Positions 34,897-47,640 of a stretch of 64,000 nt of DNA are shown in pieces (position 1 is the first letter of the stretch; each line of letters starts with the position of its first letter). The notes below the pieces were generated by a model that was given only the letters and a program-made list of their open reading frames with translations, was not told the origin of the DNA and did no database searches. This DNA is from Acarospora socialis. Taxonomy: Eukaryota > Ascomycota > Lecanoromycetes > Acarosporales > Acarosporaceae. Location: contig JAMYGW020000007.1 in the NCBI GenBank assembly GCA_025617375.2, positions 620,001 through 684,000 of the forward strand, in the 5' to 3' direction. The translations under genes and the position numbers were made by a program.

Positions 34897-36187
34897 TGGT
34901 GATGATTAGGTCACGGCCGTTGTAGTTGTACCACCAGTTAAGCCGAGCAAAAGTCTAGGATCCAGTTCTCTGCATAGTATCGATTTGGGCGGACCCCTGA
35001 GACGCTTCACGATCTTGTAGCTATATTGTTGTTCCTGTTCACGGAACACTGTTTTGCTGAGTTCTGCCTGTGCTTGCTTCATTACGTGGAGGAGGAGGTA
35101 TCATCTGGTTTCGCTCTCAGAAACGTTTTGCAATATTGAGGAATCGTGCGTATGTCGCCGAGGTATCGAACGGGTGGTGGCTTGCAAGCTCTATTGAATT
35201 GTCCGAGCTGAGACTATCGACGAAGACGACCGAGGGCCAACCATGAGTGCCCGGTTTCTTGAGGTTACAGCCCGGACAGGAGGATGAGCTACCATATTAA
35301 CAAGCTAAGGGTGGTCTTCGAATGCAACGTGGGAACAGTGGCAAAACAACCCTGGTGCGAAACGGAATATTTACTGTGTACACATGGCGTTTTCACCGTC
35401 ATGCGGGCTCTTCCAACGAAGGCCAAGAGACCCCGGCTGTGGCTGCCTCATCCCAAAATAGCTTCCGCAATACTCCTTTGATCGATTGGCTTTCAGCCTA
35501 AACGCGGGAACGTCAATTGAGAGGATTCTACTCACTAGTCAAGGGGCAATGCGGGTAGAGCTTTTTCGCGACGATCCTGTTGGGATTTTCCCATCCAAAT
35601 GCCCGGGCGTGTCTCCTACAGTCACGTTCTGTGCTCCCCAACTAACCGTGCCTCTTCTCGTCTCCGGCCTCCGCTTGAGTCTAGAACCTCGTTGCTCGAT
35701 AGCAATCACTTTCTTACAGGTCGATTCAGGACGTTGGCCACAGGATAAGGACGGTGGCGCTGGCGAACCACCAGATTAGGAACTTCGTCCTTGCGCTATG
35801 GTTCATGCTCGCCTGCCTGTTTTGTTAATCTACAGGATGTAGGTCGGTTACTCCGTGCCTTGAACAGCGGCGGTCTCTACCTGTTCATCGCCCAACACCG
35901 GAACAATCCTCCTGTCATTGGCCGTCTGCTATCAATGATGTTCGGAAGGTCGGTTTCAGATAGCGCATCCATCTGACCTCAACCCTCGAGTCCTTTGAGG
36001 AGGCTTTATCTATTCCTCGGTTCGACCCGCCTCTGGACGGCTAGTATAAAGCAACAATGAAGCTACATCCAAGTCCCCAGGCATCCCTCAACTGATCAGC
36101 TGTGATAGCGCTATAAGCTACGTGTCTAGCCCTTACACACACCTCTCAAGCTGGCTTACCAGAGACTTGGTCGTGTCGAACTGGAGG
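34897..36187. other. intergenic, no supportable gene
   Basis: About 1.3 kb. Open frames at 35284-35481 and 35486-35779 are short, adjacent but out of frame, and show no known motif. They may be remnants or chance. Confidence 0.4.
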
Positions 36188-36472
36188 ATGTGCGACTACA
36201 CCCAGGTGGAATATAAATGTGGGCATGTGCGGTACATTGTCAAGGCATGGTGTGAGAAATATCAGCAGACACAGCAGCGATGTCCTCCCAATGTGGTGGC
36301 TATGTAAGCGACCCCACGTATCTCCATGTCTTTCTAAAAGTCGCTGATCAACTGGCCGTTCAGTGAATACAGACTAGATGAGAAATGTGGTCAGTCCCTT
36401 GTCGACTCTCCAGGCGTTTGAGTTTAACCCGGTAGCACAGGCGACTGCAAAGCAAACGCATCGTCATCCTGA
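36188..36472 (+). CDS. 57-residue Cys-rich protein (conserved MCDYTQ-CGH type)
   Basis: Three small exons, 36188..36303, 36364..36389 and 36441..36472, with canonical junctions (GTAAGC...CAG and GTCAGT...CACAG) give 57 aa. Cysteines lie at 2, 11, 22, 32, 47 and 50 with His13. The pattern C-G-H near the start and C-x2-C at the end suggests a small zinc-binding fold. The start MCDYTQVEYKCGH and the ending EYRLDEKCGDC match, as far as I recall, a family of short uncharacterised ascomycete proteins. The second exon is only 26 nt. There is no signal peptide, so secretion is unlikely. Function unknown. The frame closing at a stop exactly after exon 3 supports the model. Confidence 0.72.
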
Positions 36473-37342
36473 TATTCGAGGGCGGATGATGCACGGTGGG
36501 ATAGAATGGAAAACAGAGGCCGCAACTGTTGAAGGTCGATATGTACTATGAAAAGGAACAGGAATGGGCTCAACCAGCCAAGATACCCGAATCACCCCTA
36601 CCGTGGATCATCAGAAGAGGGTGTGTTCACAATGCTCTTTGCTCAGGCGCAACGGTACACAAATACAATTTGTATACCTCTATTTTGTTTAGTATACAAA
36701 CGTTATCGGGGCCAACTACAAGATGGAGATACTTGGACGAAACAACTCGTCCGGCGCCACCGTGACTGCTTCTCGGCCCTCTTCATGTACATCAACAAAC
36801 AACTTTGTCAGAACTCCAAAACCTTTCGCGTGACTCCCTCCGCTGACAAGTCTGTCCCCATAAGCTACTGCATCATATCTTAGGGAGGTAATGTAAAGTG
36901 GACTCAAAAGTCTTGCAATGCTACTCTGGTACATTGAGTGCCCTGATGTGAAAACAATATTTTCCAGCTGCAGGCAAATATAAATTTGGAACATTAGATT
37001 GTACTATCCTATTTATATCACCGGTCTCGTCAAGCCGGTCTAATCAAGCAATTTACTACCGGTAGTCGTTCCAGCCAGCCACCAGTGCCTCTTCAGCCCG
37101 GGCTGATAGTTGCCATCAGGGAAATAACTGTCGTTAGTTATACTTCTATCATTGAGAAATGTTGTAGGTCAAAATTTACAAGCGGCTTATACTACCCGGT
37201 TGCTACTCGGCATCTTTGTTTGTATCAATAGATGCATGATATCATTACTCATCGAACACTGTTTATAGATCCGAGTTTTACACTGCCAGGCATCACCAAT
37301 TCAGTGTCCCAGTTTCATTTTCTTCCTGTATTTCAACTCGTC
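36473..37342. other. intergenic, relatively AT-rich
   Basis: About 870 bp between the Cys-rich gene and the NAT gene. Overlapping short frames only. A short direct repeat CCGGTCT occurs twice around 37021-37041. Confidence 0.4.
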
Positions 37343-38369
37343 ATGTCCCCGCTCTCGCAGCATCCCACATACTCGGAGGGGCAGATCTCACGTTATCTGG
37401 AGCATATCGGCCTGCCCCAACCCGACTCCTTTTCTATTTCTTCAATCAAGAAGGAAATAGCATCGGACTCTCTCCGATGGTTGATGAAGCTTCAAAGGCG
37501 GCAGATGGCGAGAGTGCCTTTTGAGAATCTGGTATTGCATTATTCGACCCACCACAGCGTGGTCTTGGAACGAGATGTCCTGTTTGAGAAAATGGTCGTT
37601 AGGGGGAAAGGAGGATACTGCATGGAAAACAACCTTTTCTTCGCAACCATACTACGTACGTTGGGGTATACGGTTCTTTCTACCGGCGCCAGAGTCAGTA
37701 AAGCTGTCTCTGCCGGCGAGGCCGACGGTAGCTACACAGGATTGTATGCGTCATGACGTTGGAGCCATGTTATGTCCGACCAGAAGCACTGACACCTGCC
37801 GTAGCAGCCATATGGTCAACATTGTCACCATCGACGGGAAACGCTACCATGTCGACGTAGGGTTCGGAGGCAACGGTCCCACGCATCCTCTCCCACTGGT
37901 CGACGGGGAGGTATCCGTAGGGATCGCGCCGGAAGAACTGCGACTGCTCTGGACGAGCATCGCGCAGCATAGCGATCCGTCGCAGAGGGTCTGGGTCTTT
38001 CAGCACCGCAACGATGCGCAAAGTCCATGGCAAGATGGGTACTGCTTCACGGAGGTGGAATTCTTCCCGCCCGATTACGAAGTTATGAACTTTACAACTT
38101 CCCAGTCACGCAGTTCGTGGTTCACGTATAGAATGGTTTGTTTGAGGCATATTCTAGAAGTGAAAGATGACGTGGAGGAACCCGTTGGGGTAGTGATGTT
38201 AGTCGGCAACGAGGTCAAGAGGAGAATCGGAGGGAAGAGCGAGCACTTGGTAACATGCAAAACAGAGGACGAGAGAGTTGCGGCTTTGGAGAAATGGTTC
38301 GACATTCGATTGAGCTCCGAAGAAAAGGCGGGAATCATGGGTACGGTGACACAGTTGACAGGAGAGTGA
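37343..38369 (+). CDS. arylamine N-acetyltransferase
   Basis: Two exons, 37343..37743 and 37805..38369, give 321 aa. NATs move acetyl (or malonyl) groups from CoA to arylamines, hydrazines or 2-benzoxazolinone-type plant compounds in some fungi. The catalytic triad is visible: Cys93 in RGKGGYCMENN, His136 in GFSHMVNIV (made across the splice) and Asp151 in HVDVGFG. RVPFENL near residue 57 is also a family motif. The tail (ALEKWFDIRLS) is typical of fungal NATs. Start at 37343 fits the family. The acyl donor cannot be told from sequence. No pathway genes lie next to it. Confidence 0.93.
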
Positions 38370-39593
38370 TAGACCGTAGTATATAATTAACATACTCGTC
38401 ACACATAAGGACTTAACATGTCATAAGGCGTAGGAGATGTGTTTGAGCGTTCTTTGATTCTGATCGGTTACATATACCGCGTCTCAAGCTGCGTCCGGTC
38501 AGCGTAGTACGGCGACGTCGAAGCAAAGCACCTACCCTCCACGGATTGTTCAATTCAAAACCCGCCGGTGCCTCCACGTTGTCTGTCTGGCCCCTCAAAT
38601 ATCCTGTCAACCGCCTGTCACGGTCCATCACTGTGTCTGTTTAGCATAAGAGCCTTCGCGGCTGGGCTTCGATCATGTACTTTGCTATACAATATCAGCC
38701 ACGGGCTACAGTTCAGGCGGGGTTTCCCGTTCCACCTACCCTATCCCATTGATCAATCGAATGCCTTGCTCTCTTCCCTCCATTCTGCATGTGTCTGATC
38801 TTCGAAAGACCTGCCCCGGTGAAGCCAAACATCTACCGTGAATCAGTAGCGCACTGTTTGGTTTGAGAGACTTTGACGTACTCCTAGCATAATCGCATAC
38901 GGGAGCAGCGCTTCGAAAGGAACACCCATCTTGAGGTCTTGCCACTCGCTGCTGCGTACTTCGTGAGCTTGGTCTGCTACAGACTGCGATAATGCTCACA
39001 CACGGAGATGTATTGGAACTTGTGGCTTTTATTGCGGTTGTTGACCATGGAGGGAGGAGTGAGGTTGCAGCGACCGTGGATTGGTGCCTTAGTAAGCGAC
39101 TTTGACGAGACCTCCTCAAGCCCAAGGGGCTGCGGCGATTATCATCACCAAAACTCCAGAAACGATTACTACAGCATCTTAAGGGTAGTTTACGCGTCGG
39201 ATCCTGTTCGAGGGTACGTTAAGTCGCGCATTTCGTCTCCAACTGATGTCGTTGCGTTTCAACGGTTCGCGCTCTTTCGTGACCGAGCCGTCAGACACAA
39301 GCTCCGTTGGATACTGACAAGTTGGCTCTAACTAGATAATTTCATCCAATAGCTACGATGCGTTCTTGAGCTCCTATCTCGCGCAAACACCCAGAAGCTC
39401 AATCTCATGATCTTTAACACGTCCCGATACTCGGAAGCGTCAACACCCAGAGCGTTATCCCGGAGCGCGACTTGAATCACTTCATGACCTCTTCCTTATC
39501 AACGATAGCTGCGCTCAGCATACCACGTTAGCGCAACAACTGTTTCAGATTGGTCCGCGACCACCTTTCAAGCTGGCTACGGTGACATATACC
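38370..39593. other. intergenic, no supportable gene
   Basis: About 1.2 kb. Short frames on both strands overlap and lack motifs. The part next to 39594 may be the 5' leader of the acetyltransferase gene. Confidence 0.4.
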
Positions 39594-42500
39594 ATGACAG
39601 CGGTGGCGGGAGTGGAGGCCACGCAGCTGAAGAGCGGGAATGAAGAGCCGGACTACAGCATGGTTGATAGTGACCTTGATGCAGAAGGTGAAGACGACCC
39701 TGAGATAAACTACCCGGTGCAAGAAGTGCAACCGAACACAGTTGAGGACGATTTCGAGCTTTCCGAGGCTGATGCGGAAGCTGAGGAGTTGGATGATGAG
39801 GAGGATGAAGGTGAGGGAGTCGGAGCTGTCAAGATACCGGAAGGTCGTGCCGAATTAGGAAGTGACGAGGAGGTTGGGTTGGACGATGTGGCCTCGGAAG
39901 AAGAGGACAGCGCTGTTGAAGAGGAAGCAGAGGACTCAGATAAAGATTCAAGCGAAGCTGAGTCAGATGTGGAGGAAGGTTGGGAAGCTGCCAGTGAGGG
40001 CGCCGAAGAAGCTTCAGTAGAAGTGTCAAATCGTAACAACTGCATGTGAGTTCCATTGATCCAATCAAGGCTGCTTGAGCTTACATGTTGTAGTTTCTGT
40101 GGGCAGGATGAAGAACACGATCCAAGCGACGAATTCGAGGAGTACATGGCATGTGCTGTTTGTGGGGATAATTGTAAGTTGCGGGCTTAGAAAGCTTGGC
40201 TTTGTCGATCACTCGGGTTTGCTAATCGCCTTGCAGCACATCGCCAATGCGCGCGGGACGCTAAGTCATTAAGGCAAGACGATGGTAAGCTAAGCCCGAG
40301 CTCTGGTGATAGCTAGTAGGAATATCAAGGCTGATGAACTCATGGAGATGTTGAACAATGGCGATGTCCGAATTGTGTCGAGAATGCCCTCGAACCAGAC
40401 AATCCCGATCCTGAGGAGCACATATCCCAAAGACGAGCATCTGCTCCAAAGCTTGCAAGAGACTTACTTCCTGCACAACGTGGTGCACCCCGACCTGGAT
40501 CACATTCCGTCTTCAACAATCTTATCCTTGACGATGATCCTATGGATGGATCACGTTCATTGCGAAAGAGGAAAGCTTCTTCTGAAGCGGTTGAGGAACA
40601 GATTCCCCTACCGAAGAAGAGACGGCGAAAACGGCCCAATGCAGGGTCGGATTCAGACGAGTCTGTTTCCATCCCCTTGGCTGGAGAGGATGCTGGGGCG
40701 AACCAAGTTCGGGAGCACACGGCTGTACAGACGTCGGGCGTTGGTTTAGGGGCAGAAATTGGACATCCTCTCCTTAATCCGTCCAGGTTTTCCAGGCCTC
40801 GAAGACCAAAACGAGTGGGCAATGGGCTAGTCTCAGTTTTGAGGCAAAGAAGAAACAGCATCATCCTCGCACTTCATATCGAACCATCCAAGCTTGCTAC
40901 CTTTGTCGACTCACCACCAAAGAAAAACCGACGACAGCCTGGGAGGCGGCAAGCGTCTGAAGTGAATCATACACATTTTGCTCCACCTTGCCCGCCGCAA
41001 TATGCAACAGGTCTATACTCATTTCACGAACGGGAAAACGACGAACTGAAGGCGAAGCCATATGGCGGTATCTTATCTGAAGCTGATGCAGATACATCCA
41101 AGACTCTCCCTCAAGCGAGCGATCGTAAACGCTTCGATGATGCCCGTCAGCAAGCGGAGGAAGAGTGGAAGCAAAAGGCAGCCATTTTGAGCGAGACCCA
41201 GGGGGAACAGACCGGCCGAACGTCACAGAAGGTCTCAGGTCCACCGAGTAAGATCAAATGTGTAAGTTTCGGAGGATGGGAGATTGATACATGGTACGCC
41301 GCGCCGTATCCAGAAGAATACAGTCGGAATCGAGTACTCTACATCTGTGAATTTTGCTTGAAATACATGAACTCGGATTATGTTGCATGGCGGCACAAGC
41401 TGAAATGTCCGGCCAAACATCCACCGGGCGACGAGATCTACCGTGACGGGTCAATATCGGTGTTTGAAGTGGACGGACGCAAGAACCCTGTCTATTGTCA
41501 GAACCTTTGTTTGCTGGCCAAACTGTTTCTCGGATCTAAGACGTTATATTACGACGTCGAGCCTTTTCTTTTCTACGTCATGACCGAGTACGATGAATTC
41601 GGTTGTCACTTTGTGGGGTACTTCTCGAAGGAAAAACGACCAAGCAGTCAAAATAACGTGTCTTGCATCCTCACCTTACCCATCCATCAACGGAAAGGAT
41701 ATGGCCACCTCCTCATCGACTTCTCCTACCTGCTTACAAGGGTAGAACGCAAGACGGGATCCCCGGAGAAACCCCTTTCGGACATGGGCCTTGTCTCGTA
41801 CCGCAATTACTGGCGACTCATCCTCTCCCAGCAACTCTTGAACCAAAAAACGCCCCTTAGCATCACCGACATTTCCGATCGTACAGGCATGACGGCCGAT
41901 GACATCGTCTCTGCTCTGGAAGGTCTACGTGCTCTCGTGCGCGACCCAGTAACGAAAACATATGCATTAAGGCTGGATTACTCTTACTTCAAGCAGTGCA
42001 TCGAAAGCTGGGAAGCAAAAGGATACGTCTGCCTCAACGCGGAAGCGCTCGTCTGGACGCCATACATCATGGGCCGAAACAACCTGTCTCATTACGAACA
42101 CGCACCACCGTTGCAGACCATGGCACCCCGCGACGGCGAAGACGACAAGGTCTCTCCACCAGCCGGCAAGCAGCTCGGCTCGGCCAACGAGAGCAAAGAC
42201 ATCGACACCAAAGACGCCAACGTCATCGTCAACGGTCAGACCCAAACGCAGCAAACAAAAACTAACCCAGACGATCCCACCAGCAACAACATCCTCCCGC
42301 CCCACACAACCGACGATACCGACAAGCCACCATCCCAAGACCCCAACCTCATCGCCGCTACAACGACTTCAACGCCCATCCCACATCCCCCACCTGGACC
42401 CCTACCATCCAGCAAGGGCTCAGTCTCCCCCTCCAACCCCTCACTCATCTCCACCCCGCACCAACCCAACGGCCACCGACCTCAAACGCCCATCCCCGCC

Positions 42501-43127
42501 TCCTACACCGCACCAACCATTCCCCCAACCCGCTTCGAGATCTTCCCACCCGTCCCCGGCACTGTCACCCGACGGCGACCGGGCCGGCCGTTTGGCACAC
42601 GAGGTGGGCGCAGGACGACAGGAACGAACACGCCGGTCAGACGAGGCGGCAAGAATCTGGGGATGGCGAGTCCGGTGGCTGGGGAAGCGAATGGAGTGGC
42701 TGGTGGTGGTGGTGTGGTAGGCCAGGGACAGGGAAAGGCAGGGGGGAGGAGGACGAGGAGTACATTGGCCGAAGCTGTGGGTGGTGTCGTGGGGGCGGGG
42801 GAGGAGGGGGTGGTGGGCGGTGGAGATGGTGGGGACGAAGACGATGGAGTGGGAATTGGGAAGGGGGGCGTTAATGGCGTCGATGTCGGTACCGGCATCA
42901 ACGGCGCCACTAGTCCCCCAGCGTCAGGTGCAGGCGCAACGCAGGACTTGGGAACGGACATGGACATGGACATGGATCTGGGATCCAACCTGGCGAAGTA
43001 CGGGAGTCAGGGTCAGGGTCAGGGTGCGGGTGCGGGTGCGGATGCGGGTGCCGGTGAGGGTGCAATGGACAAGCACAATCACAACCACAACCACATCTTG
43101 AACAACACCGACGCCACGAACGTCTGA
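39594..43127 (+). CDS. MYST-family histone acetyltransferase with PHD finger (Sas3/Mst2 type)
   Basis: Four exons, 39594..40045, 40094..40173, 40237..40284 and 40348..43127, give 1119 aa. The acidic N terminus is followed by a PHD finger (residues ~150-207; C-x2-C, C-x2-C, H-x3-C, C-x2-C, ending WRCPNC) built across all three introns. The MYST domain, about 480-760, has the C2HC finger CEFCLKY...H..C near 525, the catalytic Cys in NNVSCILTL near 631, the acetyl-CoA loop QRKGYGHLL and the [17 protein letters not shown] block with the catalytic Glu. PHD plus MYST is the make-up of NuA3/Mst2-complex enzymes that acetylate H3 K14/K23 in transcribed regions; Esa1-type enzymes have a chromodomain instead. 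About 360 residues after the domain are disordered: Pro/Thr-rich, then an AT-hook-like RRRPGRPFG, then Gly-rich. The acceptor at 40347 (GGAG) is the weakest junction. Confidence 0.9.
43006..43092 (+). repeat. in-frame hexanucleotide repeat (GGGTSM) and His-Asn tail
   Basis: Inside the last exon of the MYST gene, an imperfect CAGGGT / GCGGGT hexanucleotide array encodes alternating Gln-Gly and Ala-Gly. It is followed by alternating CAC-AAC codons for His-Asn, close to the stop at 43125-43127. The array is a likely site of length variation. Confidence 0.75.
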
Positions 43128-43503
43128 GGCACGAGCACGCGCACGCATATCGTACAAGTAGGTAGGTCGGTAGGGGAGAAAGCATCACCCAGTACCGAAG
43201 CATTACTGTATCATCCAATATCATCAAATCAAATCACTCAACAAGAAAGCACGTCCGAACACCCGCTCATCACCGCATCCAGTGTCGATAGCATGTCTGC
43301 CAGAGCCTCGTCATCCGCGCACCGTAGCCGATTCTTCGTATCACGTACCGGGCACAGCTCGGAAAGTGACGACGTAGAGCGTTCAGTCACGGTGCCAGTA
43401 TATAAAACTGCCATTCGTGCTCGAAGTCGACCGAACTACCAAACTCGGCTCGACGAAGGCAGGATGCGTGAGCTCGGATCGGATCAAGTAGGTTGGACGC
43501 ATA

Positions 43504-43538
43504 AGTAGGTAGGTAGGTAGGTAGGTAGGTAGGTAGGT
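43504..43538. repeat. (GTAG)n tetranucleotide microsatellite
   Basis: Uninterrupted GTAG units, about eight and a half copies, just downstream of the MYST gene. Confidence 0.9.
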
Positions 43539-45160
43539 GGATGGGAGACAAGCGGGACGGCTTTCTGCCCTCTTGTCGGGTTCGGTGGATGGAGATAAGA
43601 ATCCTCTTATAAGATGTCGGTATGGTATCCTGCATTCTCTCTACCCCATCCCCGCAACCCCCCATCCCCCGCACCCTGGCTCCTCTCCTCCTCTCTCCTC
43701 CCCCTCCCGCTCTTCGATGAGCAACGCTCCCCCGTTTCGTCTCGGCCTCGTGCGTCGAACGGGCGTCGGGTTTGGGGGCTGGCGACTTGGTGGTGTGGCG
43801 TGGCGTGATTATAGGGGCTTGAGAGTGGTCGGTTGGGAGCGGATTGGTTCGGAAGAGGGTTGAATAGGAAGCGGGGAGTGGGGAGAGGGGGTTTCGGCAT
43901 TGGAATCTGCGCGATTGCGAGTGGTTGCGGTGCGGGTGATGGTGTTTGGTGCAGGGGTGGTTGAGGGTTGAGGATTGGAAGGGAAGGGAAAGGTGATATG
44001 GTGAGGAGAATGGCGAGGGCGTGATGCGGGGGGAAGGGAGGGGAGGGGTGGAGGTGGCGTCTGTTTGAGCGGATGGGAAAGGGGTGGAAGTTCGAGAGTA
44101 CAGGGAGAGGAGATGGATATGACGGGCGTGGAGGAGTGGGGCTGTGTGGGTGCTGGACGGAACGTGGGCTTCTGGTCTGCATGCAGGTTGGGGAGGAATT
44201 TGTGGATATGAAGATGATGTAGAACGACGGTTCTGTGTACTTGAGACGCAAATGGAGAATGAATATGAAGATGGTTCGAATATGTTGTGCTTCATCTCGA
44301 GCTGTTTCCAGAATGTGCCTTGTGCTTTAACGGCAGTGAGAATGTGTTGTCACAAGAGACTTGTGACCAAGGAATGGCGGAGCAGACCAATGACAGGAAG
44401 TGGTTGTGACAGGTATTGAACACTGGTTGAGACTATGTTTGCCAGTTTGTTCAAGAGGGGAGACGGCTCTGGGCTAAAATCCTCGTTGGAGAACAGTAGC
44501 TTGACCACAGGTGAGTGGTGATCTGCTCCGTGAATTGGCGCAGGAGTGCGGTCCTGACTATGAGAAGAATGAAGAGCGAGACATCTCCCGATCGCTTTGC
44601 AATTCTCCTCCCTTTTCCAGAGATAAGAGGAGAAATAGTGGCATTGCAAGAACGACGAAGTAACTCCTATCAGGCCTTTTTATGTGAAATCATCATCACT
44701 CAACACGAGTGTTTCGGTATCTGAAAGTGGAAAATGCATCAGCAAGAAAGGGCTAACACCAGACCACTGATGCAACGATGCGATGAACCACGGCAATGGC
44801 GTGCCAAGACTATGGTAGCGACATTATCAGTAGAACACTTACAAGTCCCTGCCTTCGTGCCATGTCCGTGACATACTGCTGCACGGAGGTGGGATGAGGA
44901 GAAGTCCACCACCAAGACACGAGGGAGAAAAAGCCGGACTATGTTTCATCCTGCGTCCGTGGTTCCGGGACTCGCACGAGCTACTCGGTCGGGAAAAAGC
45001 ATGTGTCAAACAACAAACCATCGGCTGGGTGTGTGAGACAAAGGGAGGGAAGGTAAATTTCAGGAAAGCAAGGAAGGGACGGTGCCGCACATGGTCGTGC
45101 TTCTCGACCGTTTGTGCTCTCTTGTCTCAGCATACCAACCGTGGATGATTGGGCCGTGCA

Positions 45161-45183
45161 ATGCGATGCGATGCGATGCGATG
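45161..45183. repeat. (ATGCG)n pentanucleotide microsatellite
   Basis: Four and a half perfect ATGCG units. Confidence 0.9.
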
Positions 45184-45672
45184 TCCATGCAACGTACATT
45201 TGAGAGGAAAATGGTTGCACAAAGACAATATACAGGACGTGTATGCGATTGATCGAAGACTGGCTGAAAGGAGAACTTGGTTGTTTCGTTTCGAGGAACA
45301 AACCGATCGGGGGAGTTGGTTGTGATTGGGGTTGGACGTCCGTTGCGATGGACCCCCATGTGTGTGGCTGCTGAAGATATGCAGTCAATATGCACTTTCT
45401 CCTTGATATGTGTTATTCCCCCTTTTCCCCCCTCCTTGGTCGGTCGTGTTGTGGCTGCCACGATTTTGAATGGATATCAGAAGACGTGTGGATTGGTGTG
45501 GCTTGGTGTGGCGGTAGGCAGACTCTTCCAGGCTAAGGTACGGGAATGAGGCAAGTTCAAGCGACAAATGATCTGCAAGCCAAAACCCTGAACCGTGGTT
45601 GGCCCGACCCGGAGCGGACATGATCGGCCTCTGCCTTGTGAGACTGGATTATATTGCCAGATCTTGCTCGCG

Positions 45673-45690
45673 TACCTTACCTTACCTTAC
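45673..45690. repeat. (TACCT)n pentanucleotide microsatellite
   Basis: TACCT units, three and a half copies, followed by a degenerate continuation to about 45701. Confidence 0.8.
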
Positions 45691-46021
45691 CCTGCCTTAC
45701 CGTCGTTGATAGTGCATTATCACCAAGTAAGTGTAGTGTGCCTTAGTACTCACATCTATTTACTCGTCCCAACTTCGCCCTGCCCTACCCTGCCCGGCCC
45801 TGAGCTTGCGAAGTGGGAGGAGGGCATTGCACATGAAGTGGCTTGTATGTGGATGCTAAGGCGAATCCTGCTCCATCTCGGTCCATGGAGTAGGTAGCAA
45901 GTGAGCGAGCAAATGCCAGTATGGAGTAAGTGTGAGCCAGAAATGCTCGGTAGCGGGCGGTGGGAATGTCCGACTTTCACGATGACTCGAGTAGAACGAA
46001 TCCTACTCAAATCAATAAGAT

Positions 46022-46037
46022 GTACGAAGCTTCGTAC
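46022..46037. repeat. 16-bp perfect palindrome
   Basis: GTACGAAGCTTCGTAC reads identically on both strands. It lies in the gene-free region with no coding context. Confidence 0.85.
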
Positions 46038-47002
46038 TCATCGGAGAAAGTCTCCCCAGCCTCTAAATGCTCCGGAAAATGTGATGAAGAAACGAGGCAT
46101 CCTTTGCCGTATGAAAGGCAGACAGTTGTCTCGGGTCTCCGAAGCAGTGCAAATAGATGAGCATGAACAGGACGGTAAAGCAGCGAAACATGAGATAGTG
46201 CCCCACAGTTCATTGGCTGTCTCAGACTCCCAAGTTCCTCTCGTTACATTCAACTCTCCTCTGCTTTCTGGTAAAAGGGTAGTATTGTTGCTTTACCAAG
46301 TACAAGGATAGAAAGAAGTACCGGGGATGAGGTGGAACGGGCCCGGAACTGCAGCAGTAATCTGTCAGGGTGGGAGTATAGTAATGAAGATAATGGCCAT
46401 CAAGGTAGGGCCTTGTAACGATATCAATCTTACGATCACGATCCTATTGGGCTCAACGAGAAGGGATCCGAAGGTGTTGTGGGGGATTCTTCCATCGCGT
46501 GGTTCCCGGCACTTCCGACTCCTAGAAACTGTCATCCCTCACCCATGATTTTGATGGCCCTTACCTAAATATCTGGGTATTATGAATAGGTAGTCGTTTG
46601 ACATTGAGGGTGTTGCAGTTGCCTTCCTCTCCATGGGCTGTGTGATACAGAGTTGGTAGAGGATCGAAGCCCTACATGACCAAGCCACTTTCACGTGGCC
46701 AGGTGAGACAGGTGTTGCAAAAGAGAGACAGTCCCCGAACGAGAGACACACATCGACCAGGTGCGTGTCGGCAGTTGTGTTCCATCGGGACTTTTCAGAG
46801 CAGCACATGTGGTCTCACAAGGTGCTACAAGTCTGTTTTTGGCGTCGACTGCAACGAAGACAGGACAATAATACAGGCCTCGGAAACTTGGAACAGGGCA
46901 GCAGCGTTGACAGACTCGGGAATGGTGCACGTGCGAGTGCGAGCACCGATACGCATCTTGAGAGCCGTGGTTCGGCTGGATGAATCCTTGCATCCCATGC
47001 GC

Positions 47003-47030
47003 CTCTGCTCTGCTCTGCTCTGCTCTGCTC
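47003..47030. repeat. (CTCTG)n pentanucleotide microsatellite
   Basis: Five perfect CTCTG units plus a partial one. Confidence 0.9.
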
Positions 47031-47620
47031 AGAGATCAGCCAACGGTTGCGGCAAGTGGTTGCCACAGCCATGTACCGTAAGTGACGACTCCACTCGGAT
47101 TCGAGCAGTGACAGCTATACTTTGTATCCATCTAGCCACCCGCAGCATCGGGGCTGCCGGCGAATGGGATTCCCTTTGATTGAGCATTTGTCGAGCAAGG
47201 AAAGATGGATGTCCAAATCAAACCTTGAAAAATGTGTTAAGAAACCTGGCTTGAGATATGTGTTTGATCCGACAAGGTACAAGATTCGTCCTCGTCCTGT
47301 GTACCACAAGGTGGAAGCTGTGGTTGGCTGGGACACGTTCTTGGAAGAAATGGAGAAAGCATTGATCAGGGATCTACAGGTCGCATGTTGCACACCTGGT
47401 TTGACCGACGGGAGCCAAAGCCATTATTGCGCAAGTCGATGAATCGGACCATCACCTCTGTCCCATACCGGTCAAATGGGACAGATGTAAGAGTACTGTA
47501 CTTTGGCACAATACCGGTAAGGGCCTAAAGCACCTTATGGATAGCGTTGGGTTAGGACACGCCATCACGGAGATTGAGATGGAGATTGGGCTGTAATCCG
47601 GAAGGTTAGGCAGCTTGCTG

Positions 47621-47640
47621 ACGAGACGAGACGAGACGAG
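47621..47640. repeat. (ACGAG)n pentanucleotide microsatellite
   Basis: Four perfect ACGAG units. Confidence 0.9.

Noticed and set aside
40340-40864. 174-codon minus-strand frame
   Set aside because: Opposite the MYST gene; shadow.
43387-44295. 302-codon minus-strand frame
   Set aside because: Low-complexity Ser/Pro/His composition and translated GTAG microsatellite; a second overlapping frame on the same strand looks equally good, so neither has support.
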